Of a DNA stretch of 64,000 nucleotides, positions 1-8,536 are shown piece by piece. The stretch comes from Streptomyces sp. NBC_00576 (lineage in GTDB: Bacteria > Actinomycetota > Actinomycetes > Streptomycetales > Streptomycetaceae). The first letter of the stretch is position 1; each line of letters opens with the position of its first letter. Both the position numbers and the translations under genes were made by a program. The stretch lies in assembly GCF_036345175.1 (NCBI RefSeq), contig NZ_CP107780.1, positions 3,658,001 through 3,722,000 on the forward strand. Direction: 5' to 3'. The notes beneath the pieces are model-generated. The model worked only from the letters and a program-made list of their open reading frames with translations, did not search any database and was not told the DNA's origin.

Positions 1-276
1 ATCGGTGAGGGTGCTAGCGGTGACGGCGGACGGAGACTGTTCGTGCTCGGGCGGGTGCGCGGACGTGTGCCCGGGCGTGTCCTCGGGCCCGCGTCCGGGG
101 GCGGAGTGTGGCGCGGGCCGTGAGCTGTCCGGTCGGCGCGGTGGCTCAGTGCCGTGCGGCGAGAGCCCGTCGTCCGTGTGCTCCTTCTCCACCTCGGCCC
201 GGCGTGCGTCCAACCGCTCGCCCATCTCGGTCAGCCGGACACCGATCCGGCCGAGCCATTGCGGCACTCGCGACAT
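1..276 (-). CDS. partial hypothetical protein, N-terminus only
   Basis: The reading frame opens at an ATG (274-276, minus strand) and runs open off the left edge of the window, so only the first 92 residues are seen. The N-terminus is a short amphipathic stretch (MSRVPQWLGRIGVRL) followed by a charged helix. The rest is rich in Pro, His, Ser and Glu and looks disordered. Third-position GC is high throughout, which supports coding. No family is recognised. The frame is compatible with a small Streptomyces protein with a disordered tail, but a chance open frame cannot be excluded in such GC-rich DNA. Confidence 0.45.
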   Translation of the reverse strand, partial: MSRVPQWLGRIGVRLTEMGERLDARRAEVEKEHTDDGLSPHGTEPPRRPDSSRPAPHSAPGRGPEDTPGHTSAHPPEHEQSPSAVTASTLTD

Positions 277-463
277 GATCCGCCCTCGTCCCCCGTCTCT
301 CCCTCTGCCCACCGCTCTCCCCTACAGCTCGCGAGCCTCGGGAGCAGCGGTCCGCGTCTGACCGTACACGGCCGAAGCCCCCCACCGAAGGACGGCGAGG
401 GGCTCGGAAAGGTTGAGACAACTGAGCGCAGAATCCGAAGCAGACGCAGCGGGCCCAGAAGAC

Positions 464-1159
464 TTAGTAGTAGTTGTTGGCCTGCCAGAAGTTCCACGCG
501 CCGCACGGGCTGTCGTAGCGGTCGTTCATGTAGCTCAGGCCCCACTTGATCTGGGTGGCCGGGTTCGTCGCCCAGTCGGCGCCGGCCGAGGACATCTTGG
601 AACCCGGGAGCGCCTGCACAAGGCCGAACGCGTCGGAGCTGGGGTTGTCCGCCTGGTAGTTCCAGCTGGACTCGTGGTCCACGATGTTGCTGAAGCACTG
701 GAACTGGTCCGCCGGGACGATCTGGCGCGCCATGTCCTGGACGTCGGCGATCGAGTACGAGTTCTGCACCGGGAAGTAGGCGTTTTCACGCGCCGCGGAA
801 CGGCTGGCCGCCTCTTCCGCTTCCTTGCGCGCCTTGGCTTCCGCCTCGGCCTTCTCGGCGGCCTTCTGCTTGGCCACCGCGTCCTTGGCGGCCTGCTTGC
901 GGGCAGACTCCTCGGCGTCCTTCTTGGCGGTGACGTCGGCGGCGATGGCCTGAACGTCGGCCTGCTGCGTCAGGGACGCGGTCTGCACCTGGGCCTGGGA
1001 ACCCACGGGAATGTCCGTGAGCAGCGTGGTGTCGCCTACCAGTGCCTCGGCGTCGTTGGGGGTCGCGGTCTGGCCCGAGGCCACACCAGTCACTGCGCCG
1101 ACAGCGGTGACCGCGGTGGCCGAGGCCACTGCCAGTCCCCGGACCGAAATCCGGCTCAC
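464..1159 (-). CDS. secreted lytic-transglycosylase-like (SLT) protein
   Basis: A 231-residue exported protein. Residues 1-29 form a signal sequence (SRISVRG then a hydrophobic stretch). Residues 75-125 are an Ala/Lys/Glu-rich helix, probably coiled coil or a wall-spanning spacer. Residues 135-231 match the compact C-terminal SLT-like domain of actinobacterial transglycosylases, with HESSW (Glu163 as the likely catalytic acid), an AFGLVQALPGSKM segment and WGLSYMNDRY. The expected role is cleavage of peptidoglycan outside the membrane. The GTG at 1159 is chosen because GGAAGGAA sits just upstream; an ATG at 1177 lacks such a site. The function is inferred from the domain, and substrate and partners are not visible. 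Confidence 0.82.
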   Translation of the reverse strand: MSRISVRGLAVASATAVTAVGAVTGVASGQTATPNDAEALVGDTTLLTDIPVGSQAQVQTASLTQQADVQAIAADVTAKKDAEESARKQAAKDAVAKQKAAEKAEAEAKARKEAEEAASRSAARENAYFPVQNSYSIADVQDMARQIVPADQFQCFSNIVDHESSWNYQADNPSSDAFGLVQALPGSKMSSAGADWATNPATQIKWGLSYMNDRYDSPCGAWNFWQANNYY

Positions 1160-1577
1160 ACGGTTTCCTTCCAGCATCGCCCGCTTCGGTGACCCTGGCG
1201 GACGCAATCTTGCCCCAAGACGCTGTCCTCCCAACTGCGGGGTCACGGGAGGCACGGGCCCGCCGGGCAACTCCCTTGCGGGGAGCGCCGCGTGGTGTGC
1301 GGGCGGCATACGACGACGGTATGGAGTTGAAGGCGGTGCTTCTGTGGTGCCGTACTACTGGGGGTACAGATGTGTCGTATGCGGGGCCTGACAGGAGTGA
1401 GACTCTGCCGCAACCGGACGCCGGGTGGCAATTCTGAGTTGCGTGTGAAAGCTCACACCTCGTTTGCCCCAGGTGATTTAAGGAAAGCCGCAGACGCGGA
1501 AGCGCCGCCCAGCTAGGCTCTTCGCCTTTTGCCGGACGGCGCCGATATCGCCAACTCCCCTATCTACACAACGAGGG
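1160..1577. other. intergenic region between the SLT gene and the PhoH gene
   Basis: 418 bases with no convincing gene. This is the leader of the SLT gene (minus strand) plus the 3' side of the PhoH gene. It contains a perfect inverted repeat at 1443-1458. The long leader could hold a riboswitch, as some actinobacterial cell-wall hydrolase genes carry c-di-AMP sensors, but I could not match a ydaO-type consensus. Confidence 0.4.
1443..1458. promoter_or_regulatory. perfect 6-bp-arm inverted repeat upstream of the SLT gene
   Basis: GTGTGA-AAGC-TCACAC is a perfect palindromic pair about 285 bases upstream of the SLT start. The half-sites resemble Crp/Fnr-type half-sites, but the 4-base spacer is shorter than the usual 6. 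It may be an operator or a small hairpin. The sequence is seen; the role is unproven. Confidence 0.3.
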
Positions 1578-2903
1578 TCAGATGTGCCCGTCCTCCAGCA
1601 TTTCGGTCACCAGGGCGGCGATCTGGGAGCGTTCGGACCGGTTGAGGGTGACATGCGCGAAGAGCGGGTGGCCCTTCAGCTTCTCGACGACGGCTACGAC
1701 ACCGTCGTACCGGCCGACGCGCAGGTTGTCCCGTTGTGCCACGTCATGGGTGAGAACCACCCGCGAGTTGGCGCCGATTCGGGACAGCACGGTGAGCAGG
1801 ACGTTCCGCTCCAGCGACTGCGCCTCGTCCACGATCACGAACGCGTCGTGGAGCGACCGGCCGCGGATGTGGGTGAGGGGCAGCACTTCGAGCATGCCGC
1901 GCGAGGTGATCTCTTCGATGACCTCGCGGCTGGTGACCGCGGACAGGGTGTCGAAGACCGCCTGCGCCCAGGGGCCCATCTTCTCGGACTCGGAGCCGGG
2001 CAGATAGCCGAGTTCCTGCCCGCCCACCGCGTACAGCGGCCGGAAGACCATCACCTTCTGGTGCTGCCGCCGCTCCAGCACGGCCTCCAGACCGGCGCAC
2101 AGCGCGAGCGCCGACTTGCCGGTGCCGGCCCGGCCGCCCATCGACACGATCCCGATGTCCGGATCGAGAAGGATGTCGAGCGCGATCCGCTGTTCGGCGC
2201 TCCTCCCCTTGATACCGAACGCCTCGCGATCCCCGCGTACGAGGCGGACGTTGCCCTCGGACGTGACGCGCCCCAGAGCCTTGCCTCGCTCCGACTGGAT
2301 CGTCAGACCGGTGTGCACCGGTAGTTCGGCGGCCTCGGGGACGTAGGCGTGCCCTTCCTCGAAGAGGAGGTCCACCTGTTCGCCGGCCAGGGTCAGTTCG
2401 GACATTCCGGTCCAGCCGGAGGAGCCCGTGATGGCCAGCTCCGCGCGGTACTCCTCGGCGAGAAGACCGACGGACGAGGCCTTGATCCTGAGTGGCAGGT
2501 CCTTCGACACGACAGTTACGTCGTACCCCTCGGCCTGCAGGTTGCGGGCGACCGCGAGGATGCGGGAGTCGTTGTCCCCCAGGCGATAGCCGCTTGGCAG
2601 CACGCTGGGGTCCGAGTGGTTGAGCTCGACACGGACGGTCCCACCCAGCTCCCCGATCGGAATCGGGGCGTCGAGACGACCGAACCGGACCCGGAACTCG
2701 TCCAACAGGCGTAGCGCCTGTCGGGCGAAGTACCCGAGTTCGGGATGGTGCCGCTTGGCCTCCAGTTCCGTGACCACGACGATCGGCAGCACGACTTCGT
2801 GCTCCTCGAAGCGGTTCAGGGCGCCTGGATCGGCCAGCAGGACGCTGGTGTCGAGAACATAGGTGCGCCGGTCTGGCATACGGCGCTTTGTGCTGGTCAC
2901 CAC
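1578..2903 (-). CDS. PhoH family protein with N-terminal PIN domain (PhoH2-like RNase/ATPase)
   Basis: 441 residues. Residues 12-150 are a PIN nuclease domain (TYVLDTSVLLADP with Asp18, then VVVVTELEAKRH, and GDNDSRIL later). Residues about 245-441 are a PhoH ATPase with Walker A GRAGTGKSALAL and Walker B FVIVDEAQS. PhoH2-type proteins are RNA-unwinding, RNA-cleaving enzymes of actinobacteria. The GTG at 2903 gives the N-terminus VTSTKRRMPDRR, which I remember from Streptomyces homologues; ATG at 2879 is an alternative. It is monocistronic, with a 390-base upstream region. Catalytic acidic residues and both nucleotide motifs are intact, so it should be active. Confidence 0.9.
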   Translation of the reverse strand: MVTSTKRRMPDRRTYVLDTSVLLADPGALNRFEEHEVVLPIVVVTELEAKRHHPELGYFARQALRLLDEFRVRFGRLDAPIPIGELGGTVRVELNHSDPSVLPSGYRLGDNDSRILAVARNLQAEGYDVTVVSKDLPLRIKASSVGLLAEEYRAELAITGSSGWTGMSELTLAGEQVDLLFEEGHAYVPEAAELPVHTGLTIQSERGKALGRVTSEGNVRLVRGDREAFGIKGRSAEQRIALDILLDPDIGIVSMGGRAGTGKSALALCAGLEAVLERRQHQKVMVFRPLYAVGGQELGYLPGSESEKMGPWAQAVFDTLSAVTSREVIEEITSRGMLEVLPLTHIRGRSLHDAFVIVDEAQSLERNVLLTVLSRIGANSRVVLTHDVAQRDNLRVGRYDGVVAVVEKLKGHPLFAHVTLNRSERSQIAALVTEMLEDGHI

Positions 2904-3295
2904 GGAAGGACGTACCCCCTCGGATGAGGTCGGGGAGCGACGAAGGAGATCTGGACCGGTCGACGGCCGCAATGCGCGGGCCGAGAACCGGCCCTCCGCC
3001 TGTTCGCCCGTGCTGTGACCACACGGTCGGGCTGGTGCAAAGGGCCTCCCGGGCGGACGGCCCCGTGCCGTCCGCTGAGATACGACACCCGTGGTTCGGG
3101 TGTCGACCTGCTTGCCTTATGCCCTCGAACATGCGCGGCCATGCCACACCACATGGCGGCGCGCTGGTGAACTCCTTGTTACTTCCGTCCCAAAGCCGTT
3201 AAGCGGCGCGGGTCTGTGTCGATCTGCGGCTCCGCCGCGGGGCGCGACCAGCCCCCACCTGCCGGCAGCGAAAAACCACCTGACCGGCGGAGCTC
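2904..3295. other. intergenic region upstream of the PhoH gene
   Basis: About 390 bases between the PhoH start and the stop of the isoprenyl transferase, both on the minus strand. It should hold the PhoH promoter, but I could not place -10/-35 boxes with confidence. Positions 3221-3256 hold a Streptomyces-type GC-rich intergenic repeat. No gene is supported here. Confidence 0.4.
3221..3256. repeat. degenerate Streptomyces intergenic repeat (GC-rich, hairpin-forming)
   Basis: The stretch CTGCGGCTCCGCCGCGGGGC followed by GCGACCAGCCCC resembles the dispersed intergenic element found beside many Streptomyces genes. A fuller copy with perfect arms lies at 53113-53155. It sits downstream of the isoprenyl transferase gene and may act in termination. 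Confidence 0.45.
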
Positions 3296-4072
3296 TTAAT
3301 TGCCGTAGCGGCGGTGGCGGGCCGCGTAGTCGCGCAGGGCGCGCAGGAAGTCGACCTTGCGGAAGGCCGGCCAGAAGACCTCGCAGAAGTAGTACTCCGA
3401 GTGGGCCGTCTGCCAGAGCATGAACCCGGACAGCCGCTGCTCGCCGCTGGTACGGATGACGAGGTCGGGGTCGGGCTGGTCGCTGGTGTAGAGGTGCTTG
3501 CCGATCAGGTCGATGTCCACGTTCTCGGCGAGTTCCTCCAGCGAGGTGCCCTTGTCGTGGGCGTCGAGCATCATCGAGCGCACGGCGTCGGCGATCTCCT
3601 GCCGGCCGCCGTACGCGATGGCGACATTGACGAGTATTCCGCCCTTCACATGGGCGGTGGACTCCTGGGCTTCCTTGATCTGGTTCTGCATCTGACCCGG
3701 GAGCAGATCGAGGTTGCCGACGTGGTGGACGCGCCAGCGGCCGTCGGCGGCGAGGGAGGTCACAACGTTCTCGATGATCCCGAGAAGCGGTGCCAGCTCC
3801 GCCTGCGGACGGGTGAGGTTGTCCGTGGAGAGCAGCCAGAGAGTGACGACCTCTACGTCCGTCTCGGAACACCAGCCGAGGAACTCCTCGATCTTGTCCG
3901 CACCGGCCTTGTGCCCCTGGGCGGTGGTGGAGCCCGCCGCCTTCGCCCAGCGCCGGTTGCCGTCCACGATGACGCCGATGTGCTTGGGCACCTGGTCGTG
4001 GTCGAGGTGGCCCTCCACCCTGCGTGTGTAGACCCTGACCAGCAGCCGGCGCAGGTTTTCGCGCAGGTTCAC
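3296..4072 (-). CDS. uppS: isoprenyl transferase (cis-prenyl diphosphate synthase, UppS family)
   Basis: 258 residues. It condenses isopentenyl diphosphate onto an allylic primer to make the polyprenyl carrier used in cell-wall synthesis. Seen: the catalytic P-loop-like segment HIGVIVDGNRRWAKAAG (Asp37), GHKAGADKIEEF, LWLLSTDN, and the C-terminal signature RTSGEQRLSGFMLWQ. Length fits the family. GTG at 4072 is preceded by GGAGGGG. Streptomycetes usually carry more than one paralogue, so chain length (short versus undecaprenyl) cannot be read from the sequence. A strong minus-strand terminator lies 240 bases upstream, so transcription of this gene is probably independent. Confidence 0.92.
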   Translation of the reverse strand: MNLRENLRRLLVRVYTRRVEGHLDHDQVPKHIGVIVDGNRRWAKAAGSTTAQGHKAGADKIEEFLGWCSETDVEVVTLWLLSTDNLTRPQAELAPLLGIIENVVTSLAADGRWRVHHVGNLDLLPGQMQNQIKEAQESTAHVKGGILVNVAIAYGGRQEIADAVRSMMLDAHDKGTSLEELAENVDIDLIGKHLYTSDQPDPDLVIRTSGEQRLSGFMLWQTAHSEYYFCEVFWPAFRKVDFLRALRDYAARHRRYGN

Positions 4073-4684
4073 GTGTTTGTCAGCCCCTCCGTACGGATCG
4101 GACAGGCGCGGCCGAGCGCAATCCCTGGCGCGATCCCTGCCCGTATGGCGGTCCTCGGGGGTGGCGATCCCCGGAGGAGGAAGCGTACCGCTGCGAGGCG
4201 GGGGGTCTTGCGCCTGGGGGAACCGAGGCCTGGGGAACGGGTCCCTGCGCCCGGGGAGAAGGGGTCGGAGGGCGGCGGTATCCGGCTGGCTTCGTCGCGG
4301 GCACAAAAAAACGGGCCGGTCCGTGGGGGGGGAGACGGACCGGCCCGAGGGGGGGCTTCCACCATAACCCTTCGTGAGTGATGCTGCGCGCATCAGCGCC
4401 GAACAACTACTCTCCGAAGTCGCCCGACGACGCGTGGATGGCCCCGGAAGGCCGTTTTCATGGCCGGATCATGGCTGGAAAACAGCTGATTCCCAGGAAA
4501 AATCGAGGGATCCGAGGACATCCAGAGGGATCCGGCACGTTTCACCCCCATGGCGCAGACCCCCGGCCGCTTCAGCGCGATTCGGATACCGGACGGGTGC
4601 GGGCGATGCCTTCGGGCCCGGCGTCCCTCCCAAGGGCGACCCGGTCGCGAACGCCGGCTTGACGCCCTCGCTAACTTCGCAGCC
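4073..4684. other. intergenic region between uppS and the DUF192 gene
   Basis: About 610 bases between divergent genes. It includes a strong minus-strand terminator (4302-4347). Several short frames are open on both strands, but none has a convincing ribosome site or family match. A terminator facing the minus strand implies an unseen minus-strand transcript starting between about 4350 and 4700, possibly a small RNA or a short peptide gene. Confidence 0.35.
4302..4347 (-). terminator. strong Rho-independent terminator, minus strand
   Basis: A perfect 13-bp stem (4312-4324 paired with 4335-4347, arm CGGGCCGGTCCGT) has a 10-base loop and, read on the minus strand, is followed directly by a run of seven T. 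Such T-tailed hairpins are uncommon in Streptomyces. It lies 240 bases upstream of uppS. Confidence 0.75.
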
Positions 4685-5041
4685 ATGGCCACATTCACCA
4701 CCGCCCAGACGCCGGAGCCGGTTCCGCTGGAGCTCGCCGAGTCGGGACGAGCACGCCGGCGCGGGCTGCTGGGCCGGGACGGAATCGAGGGCGCACTGCT
4801 GCTGACGCCCGCGAGTTCGGTTCACACATTCGGGATGCGGTTCGCGATCGACGTCGCCTATCTGGACGCAAACGCGCGGGTCCGGACGGTAAGAACCATG
4901 CGCCCGGGCCGAGTTGGACTCCCCCGCCCCTGGGTGCGGTCGGTCCTGGAGGCGGAGGCCGGGGCGCTGGAACGATGGGGGGTACGGCGGGGCGTACGGC
5001 TCCTGATCCGGGCCGACGGCGCGGCACCGGAGGACCACTGA
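4685..5041 (+). CDS. DUF192 family protein
   Basis: 118 residues matching the DUF192 fold: ARRRGLLGRDGIEGALLL, then SVHTFGMRFAIDVAYLD and RPGRVGLPRP. Those blocks (RGLM-like, THTFGMRFPID-like, PG-like) are the family signature. In several bacteria DUF192 genes lie near secretion or pilus genes; a Tad operon lies 12 kb to the right here, but linkage is not tight. There is no signal peptide, so the protein is cytoplasmic, unlike many exported DUF192 proteins. ATG at 4685 gives the expected N-terminus. Biochemical function is unknown. Confidence 0.82.
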   Translation: MATFTTAQTPEPVPLELAESGRARRRGLLGRDGIEGALLLTPASSVHTFGMRFAIDVAYLDANARVRTVRTMRPGRVGLPRPWVRSVLEAEAGALERWGVRRGVRLLIRADGAAPEDH

Positions 5042-5535
5042 GCAGGAGCGGGGCAGACTCGGACGAGCCCCGAGGGGGGTAGGTACGGCACCGCGCAGGC
5101 CCCTCCTCTGCACGGTGCCACCCGCGCGCTTTGCTCACGCGAATTACCTTTACCTAAATTTACGCGACGACACCCCGCGCTCACGAACCCCCGCGATAAC
5201 GATGTGGAAACCTCGTGAAGCCTTTTCGGGCATACGCACACATGTCTCGCGCATCGAGCGAGGGGTCCCGGTCGACCCTGGTCACCCCCACCCCCCTCGC
5301 TGAGATTTCGCCAATATTCGGACGCCAGCGAACGATATCCGGAAGTTTGCTGGAGATAAGTTACGTAATGCAGTAGATCGCCCCAATTATCCGGCGACGC
5401 GAAGATCAAGGTGCGACTCAAGGGCCGGCTTGGCCAAGGCAGGCGCTCGGCAGATCGATCGGCAGTCACTCGCCAGTTCGCGCCAGATTTCTTCTGCACC
5501 GGAAGCAGGGGCTCCGGTCGGTCGAGGTCAGCGGG
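5042..5535. other. gene-free stretch between convergent genes with an AT-richer core
   Basis: About 490 bases lie between the 3' ends of the DUF192 and methyltransferase genes. The core (5140-5400) is clearly AT-richer than its surroundings, with TTACCTTTACCTAAATTTAC near 5144 and the palindrome TTACGTAA near 5360. Such a core between two 3' ends suggests a promoter or small RNA, but no gene can be supported. Confidence 0.35.
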
Positions 5536-6354
5536 TCAGCCGGACGGCTTGCGGGCCTCGAAGAGATGGCGGCTGCTGTGCGCCACGAAAGGACCCTCGG
5601 CCTCGATCCGTTCGTGCAGGGACCGGAGTTGCGGGCGGTACGCATCGACGGTGAAACCGGGCACCATCCAGATCACCTTGCGCAGGAAGTGCACGACGGC
5701 AGCGATGTCGTAGAACTCCATCCGCAGTCGCTCGGCGCGCAGGTCGACGATCTCCAGCCCGGCGGCTTCCGCGCCGGCACGCTCACGGTCGGGGTGGCGC
5801 CCGCTGCGCCGCTCGTCCGGCTGCGGTCCGAGGAAGTGCTCGACGAGTTCGTACGCGCTGGCGGGCCCCACGTGCTGGGCGAAGTACGTACCGCCGGGTC
5901 GCAGGACTCGGGCGATCTCGGTCCAGTGCGCGGAGACGGGGTGCCGGCTGACGACCAGGTCGAAGGCGTCGGCGGCGAAGGGCAGCGGCGCGTCGTCCGG
6001 TACGGCGACGACCGCCGCGCCGCGCGGGTGGAGCAGCGCGGTGGCCTTGGCGACGTTCGGCGGCCAGCCCTCGGTGGCGACGGTGAGCGGGGGCAGCTTC
6101 GGGGCGGTGTTGAGTACCTCGCCGCCCCCGGTGTGCACGTCGAGCGCGGCGGACACGCGGGCCAGCCGCTCCCCCATGGCCCGGGCGTACCCCCAGGAGG
6201 GCCGCGCCTCGGTGGCCCGCCCGTCGAACCAGGAGAAGTCCCAGCCGTCGGTGGGGACGGCGGCGCCTTCGGCGAGGAGTTGCTCGAAGGCGGAGGTGTG
6301 GGTGGGGGCGAGGGTGGATGCATGCACGGGGGTGGTGGGCTCGGGCGCAGACAT
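5536..6354 (-). CDS. class I SAM-dependent methyltransferase
   Basis: 272 residues with a Rossmann-type methyltransferase core. Seen: a glycine-containing motif I region (VHTGGGEVLNTAP), FDLVVSRHPVSAHWTEIARV (motif around the acidic loop), and LRPGGTYFAQHVG (motif III). The C-terminal third carries FYDIAAVVHFLRKVIWMVPGF, typical of a broad family of actinobacterial methyltransferases of unknown substrate. It is divergent from the DinB-like gene with a 100-base shared promoter region. Substrate cannot be inferred. Confidence 0.82.
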   Translation of the reverse strand: MSAPEPTTPVHASTLAPTHTSAFEQLLAEGAAVPTDGWDFSWFDGRATEARPSWGYARAMGERLARVSAALDVHTGGGEVLNTAPKLPPLTVATEGWPPNVAKATALLHPRGAAVVAVPDDAPLPFAADAFDLVVSRHPVSAHWTEIARVLRPGGTYFAQHVGPASAYELVEHFLGPQPDERRSGRHPDRERAGAEAAGLEIVDLRAERLRMEFYDIAAVVHFLRKVIWMVPGFTVDAYRPQLRSLHERIEAEGPFVAHSSRHLFEARKPSG

Positions 6355-6454
6355 GAGGGTGATATTCGCAGCTGGTTGTCAGTGGCCGCTGATAATTTCC
6401 GCCGCAACGACGGAAGTACGCGGAAGCGGAACAGAAGCAGAGGTGGTCCGGGAC

Positions 6455-6943
6455 ATGCTGTACGCCGATGACGAGACGACGACGCTGCGCGCGAAGCTCG
6501 ACCAGGAGCGGGACGCGGTGCTGTGGAAACTGGAGGGCCTGGACGAGGAGCAGGTCCGCAGGCCGATGACACCGTCGGGCACGAGTCTGCTGGGGCTGGT
6601 GAAGCATCTGGCGTCGGTCGAGTACGGCTGGTTCGTGGAGACGTTCGGCCGCGAGACGGAGCCTTTCTGGTTCGACCCGTACCTCGGCGAGGACATGACC
6701 GCGGGCCCCGACGAGACCACCGCCCAGATCACCGACTTCTACGCCCGCGCCCGCGCCGCCGCCGACCGCGTACTGACGGAACTCCCCCTGGACACCCTGG
6801 GCAAGCCGACGTGGCGGGACGACGAGTGCTCGCTGCGCTGGGTCCTGGTCCGTATGACGGCGGAGACGGCGCGGCACGCGGGGCACATGGACGTCGTGCG
6901 GGAGCTGATCGACGGGGCGACGGGCGAGTACGAACCGTCATGA
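6455..6943 (+). CDS. DinB family protein (DUF664)
   Basis: 162 residues. The N-terminus (LRAKLDQERDAVLWKLEGLD), GLVKHLASVEYGWF with the metal-binding His, and the C-terminal TAETARHAGHMDVVRELIDG with paired His are diagnostic of the DinB/DUF664 four-helix fold, which binds a divalent metal and relates to mycothiol- or bacillithiol-dependent transferases. Length is typical. ATG at 6455 is used; upstream codons in the same frame overlap the divergent methyltransferase. The specific reaction is unknown. Confidence 0.88.
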   Translation: MLYADDETTTLRAKLDQERDAVLWKLEGLDEEQVRRPMTPSGTSLLGLVKHLASVEYGWFVETFGRETEPFWFDPYLGEDMTAGPDETTAQITDFYARARAAADRVLTELPLDTLGKPTWRDDECSLRWVLVRMTAETARHAGHMDVVRELIDGATGEYEPS

Positions 6944-6989
6944 CGCGTGTCATGAACTGCCATTGCCTGCCTTTGCCTGCCCTGACAGT

Positions 6990-7475
6990 TCATGACCTGT
7001 CGGCGTCCAGGACGAGCATGAGGTGCTCGTTGTCGCCGTGGCGGACCGTGCCGGTGCGACGGAAGCCGTGTTTTTCGAGGAGACGGACCGAGGCGGTGTT
7101 CTCGGCGAAGGGATCGGCGTAGAGGGGCCGATTGGTCTCGCGCCGCAGAAACAGCCCGAGGGCGACGCTCCCGACGCCCCGCCCCCAGTACGGCCGCCCG
7201 AGCCAGTACCCGACGAAGCGATGTCCGCCGACGCCCTGCTCGCCCTCCCACCAGGCGACGATGTGGCCGGCGGGCTCACCGTCCACGGTGACCGTCTGCA
7301 CGAACACGGTGCTGTCGCCCAGGATCTTCGACTTCCAGTGCGCCATGAAGGCGTCCCGCGGCCGGGGCGTGAACCGCGACCGCCGGACGGCCTCGGAGTC
7401 GTTCTCGTACGCGAGCAGAAACTCCAGGTCGGCTTCCACGACGTCGCGGAGCTGTACGTCATCGGTTTCGGTCAT
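6990..7475 (-). CDS. GNAT family N-acetyltransferase
   Basis: 161 residues. Seen: VQLRDVVEADLEFLLAYEND, the acetyl-CoA-binding motif GYWLGRPYWGRGVGSVAL, and NTASVRLLEKHGFRRTGT, all standard for RimJ/RimL-like GNAT enzymes. It transfers an acetyl group from acetyl-CoA to an unknown amine. ATG at 7475 gives a start directly before TETDDVQLR; an in-frame ATG at 7505 is possible but would add a non-conserved leader. Neighbours give no clue to substrate. Confidence 0.85.
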   Translation of the reverse strand: MTETDDVQLRDVVEADLEFLLAYENDSEAVRRSRFTPRPRDAFMAHWKSKILGDSTVFVQTVTVDGEPAGHIVAWWEGEQGVGGHRFVGYWLGRPYWGRGVGSVALGLFLRRETNRPLYADPFAENTASVRLLEKHGFRRTGTVRHGDNEHLMLVLDADRS

Positions 7476-7552
7476 GGTGGGGAGTCTGGCAGGGGCCACT
7501 GACATTGCCGGGATGGCGAGCGGGGCCTGGGGAACAGCGGGTCCGGGGAACC

Positions 7553-7592
7553 GGGTCACCGGGTCACCGGGTCACCGGGTCACCGGGTCACC
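7553..7592. repeat. 8-bp tandem repeat, five copies
   Basis: GGGTCACC is repeated five times without interruption between the GNAT gene start and the 3' end of the luciferase-like gene. Because 8 is not a multiple of 3 and the tract is intergenic, it is length-variable DNA rather than a coding repeat. Confidence 0.9.
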
Positions 7593-7611
7593 GGTGTCAG
7601 GGGAACCGGAG

Positions 7612-8496
7612 TCAGGGGACGAGCGCCCGGACTTCCTCGGCGACGAACCGTACGAAGCCCTCGGGGTCGGGCTCGTCCCCGGTCGGCTGCACGATGACAG
7701 TGTCGGCCCCGGCCTCGACGAGGCGCCCCACGGCCTTGGCAACGGCACCGGCGTCCCCGGCGACGCCGAGATCGGGGACGGAGGCCAGTCCTTCGGCAGC
7801 GAGTTCGGCACGGAGCCGGTCGTCGGCGTCGACCCCGGTGGCGACGAGGAGATAGACGACGACACGATGGGTCTGCCCCGCCGCGTCCGTCCGGCCGGCG
7901 GCCACCCGCCCCTCCTCGATCAGCTGCCGGGCCTGACGCACCCCGTCGGGAGCGGTACCGGCATGGAGAACGGTCCCGTCCGCCACCTCCCCGGCCAGCC
8001 GGAGCGAACGGGGCCCGGTGGCCCCGGCGAGAAGGGGCAGCCCGGGCTCGGGCGGCCAGTCGAGGCCGACGTCGTCCAGCTTCACGTACCGCCCCTCGGC
8101 GGTGACCCGTTCACCGTCGAGCAGTGCGCGCAACGCGAGCAGATACTCCCGCAACAGAGTGAGCGGCGACGCGACCCGCGCCCCGACCTGCCCCATCCAG
8201 TCCTGCACACCGTGCCCGAGGCCGAGGATGGCCCGCCCCGGGAACAGACGGTGCAGGGTGGCGGCCTCCATCGCGGTCAGGGCGACATTCCGGAGCGGTA
8301 CGGGGAGCAGGCCCACCCCGACTCGGACGCGCTCGGTCCAGGCGAGGGCAGCCGCGGCAGCGGAGATACCTCCCTCGCGGAAACAGTCCTCCCAGAGCCA
8401 CAGCTCCTCGATCCCGGTGGCGTCGGCGAGTTGGGCGAGGGCACGCAGCCGCTCGGGCGGGAGTTGGGGGCGGAAGACGACGCCGAGGGTGGTCAT
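7612..8496 (-). CDS. LLM-class flavin-dependent oxidoreductase
   Basis: 294 residues of the bacterial luciferase-like fold. Seen: LGVVFRPQLPPERLRALAQL at the N-terminus, IEELWLWEDCF, VRVGVGLLPVPLRNVALTAM, GRAILGLGHGVQDWM and PLLAGATGPRSLRLAGEVAD. These are the segments that form the F420/FMN pocket in the LLM family; in actinobacteria such proteins often use F420. Monocistronic, with a start ATG at 8496. Substrate unknown. Confidence 0.88.
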   Translation of the reverse strand: MTTLGVVFRPQLPPERLRALAQLADATGIEELWLWEDCFREGGISAAAAALAWTERVRVGVGLLPVPLRNVALTAMEAATLHRLFPGRAILGLGHGVQDWMGQVGARVASPLTLLREYLLALRALLDGERVTAEGRYVKLDDVGLDWPPEPGLPLLAGATGPRSLRLAGEVADGTVLHAGTAPDGVRQARQLIEEGRVAAGRTDAAGQTHRVVVYLLVATGVDADDRLRAELAAEGLASVPDLGVAGDAGAVAKAVGRLVEAGADTVIVQPTGDEPDPEGFVRFVAEEVRALVP

Positions 8497-8536
8497 AGGG
8501 CCTTCCTATCGAGCGGGGCTGCGCAGTACAACACCA

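Noticed and set aside
1443..1458. Crp binding site
   Set aside because: Half-sites resemble Crp but the spacer is 4 instead of 6 bases, so it is kept only as an inverted repeat.
1160..1460. ydaO-type c-di-AMP riboswitch upstream of the SLT gene
   Set aside because: The context is suggestive but I could not find the conserved core motifs.
1744..3147. A 467-residue minus-strand frame over the PhoH gene
   Set aside because: Arg/Gly/Pro-rich alternate frame of PhoH with no domain.
4393..4701. A 102-residue minus-strand frame before the uppS terminator
   Set aside because: No ribosome site, basic composition and no family; noted only as a possible source of the unseen transcript.
4858..5499. 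A 213-residue minus-strand frame between convergent genes
   Set aside because: It overlaps the DUF192 gene antisense and has no domain or proper start.
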